The position numbers and the translations under genes are program-made. Positions 5,342-5,445 of a stretch of DNA of 5,445 nt are shown one piece after another (position 1 is the first letter of the stretch; the number at the start of each line of letters is the position of its first letter). Origin of the DNA: Desulfurococcales archaeon. Lineage in GTDB: Archaea; Thermoproteota; Thermoprotei_A; Sulfolobales; AG1. The notes beneath the pieces were generated by a model. That model did not search any database. It was not told the origin of the DNA and saw nothing but the letters and a program-made list of their open reading frames with translations. The stretch spans positions 2,185 to 7,629 of the forward strand of contig JALXCO010000071.1 in NCBI GenBank assembly GCA_026990885.1, in the 5' to 3' direction.

Positions 5342-5445
5342 GCAAGATTGTTGTTGCAATTTACAAAGTGTCCTTGTCGACGTGATTATGAGCTATATAT
5401 GGAATGGATGAATCAGACCTGCAGCGGGAAAGGGATATTATACAG
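5342..5445 (+). other. Open, cysteine-containing segment running off the window
   Basis: After a TAG at 5339-5341 this frame is open to the end, reading ARLLLQFTKCPCRRDYELYM and then EWMNQTCSGKGILY, with CPC and one further Cys. TTG codons at 5348-5356 are the only nearby starts. In another frame, ATG 5404 opens MDESDLQRERDIIQ to the window edge, which also looks like a protein start. Neither has a clear ribosome binding site, and too little is present to name a family or to choose. Confidence 0.2.

Noticed and set aside
1..5445. CRISPR array or inverted-repeat-bounded insertion sequence
   Set aside because: No regularly spaced repeats were found, and no transposase or terminal inverted repeats; the mobile signal is integrase-type only.

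Overview
The window looks like an accessory island from a hyperthermophilic crenarchaeon (Thermoproteota), most likely in the Desulfurococcales/Pyrodictium-Hyperthermus range. The reasons are AGA/AGG-rich arginine coding, TTG/ATG starts, a GAGGTGA ribosome binding site, TTAAAT/TTTTATA promoter boxes, and remnants of a crenarchaeal plasmid/virus-type tyrosine integrase. The lineage is inferred from style and family recognition, not from a search.

Layout, all on the + strand: (1) about 13-1158 is a decayed integrase gene (int1) with several stops and frameshifts and no C-terminal catalytic end. (2) 1159-1442 is a spacer with a pyrimidine/T-run terminator-like tract, AT-rich dyads and a probable promoter. 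(3) 1455-3353 is an intact AAA/ABC-type (AAA15/OLD-like) ATPase of 632 residues. (4) 3359-3697 is a small cysteine-rich protein with a D-x18-E-x-K pattern of the PD-(D/E)xK nuclease type. It sits five bases after the ATPase behind an excellent ribosome binding site. A TGA ends it, but the same frame stays open and protein-like to 3871. (5) 3872-4033 is a short spacer with a tRNA-3'-end-like segment and a pyrimidine tract. (6) 4034-5313 is a second, nearly full-length but heavily decayed copy of the same integrase family (int2). It is more AT-rich than int1. (7) 5314-5445 holds a tandem duplication and then an unassigned open segment that runs off the window.

The notable point is contrast. Two dead integrases in the same orientation bracket a two-gene unit whose large ATPase has no disruption in 1.9 kb. 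An ATPase of this class paired with a small nuclease-like partner, carried on a mobile-element scar, resembles known anti-element modules (Septu, RloA/RloB-like, Gabija) without being recognisably any of them. It is a plausible undescribed archaeal defence or plasmid-maintenance pair. The stop codon in the partner raises the possibility that the system in this strain has just been inactivated. Function is inference throughout; the motifs, spacing, stops and repeats are read directly from the sequence.
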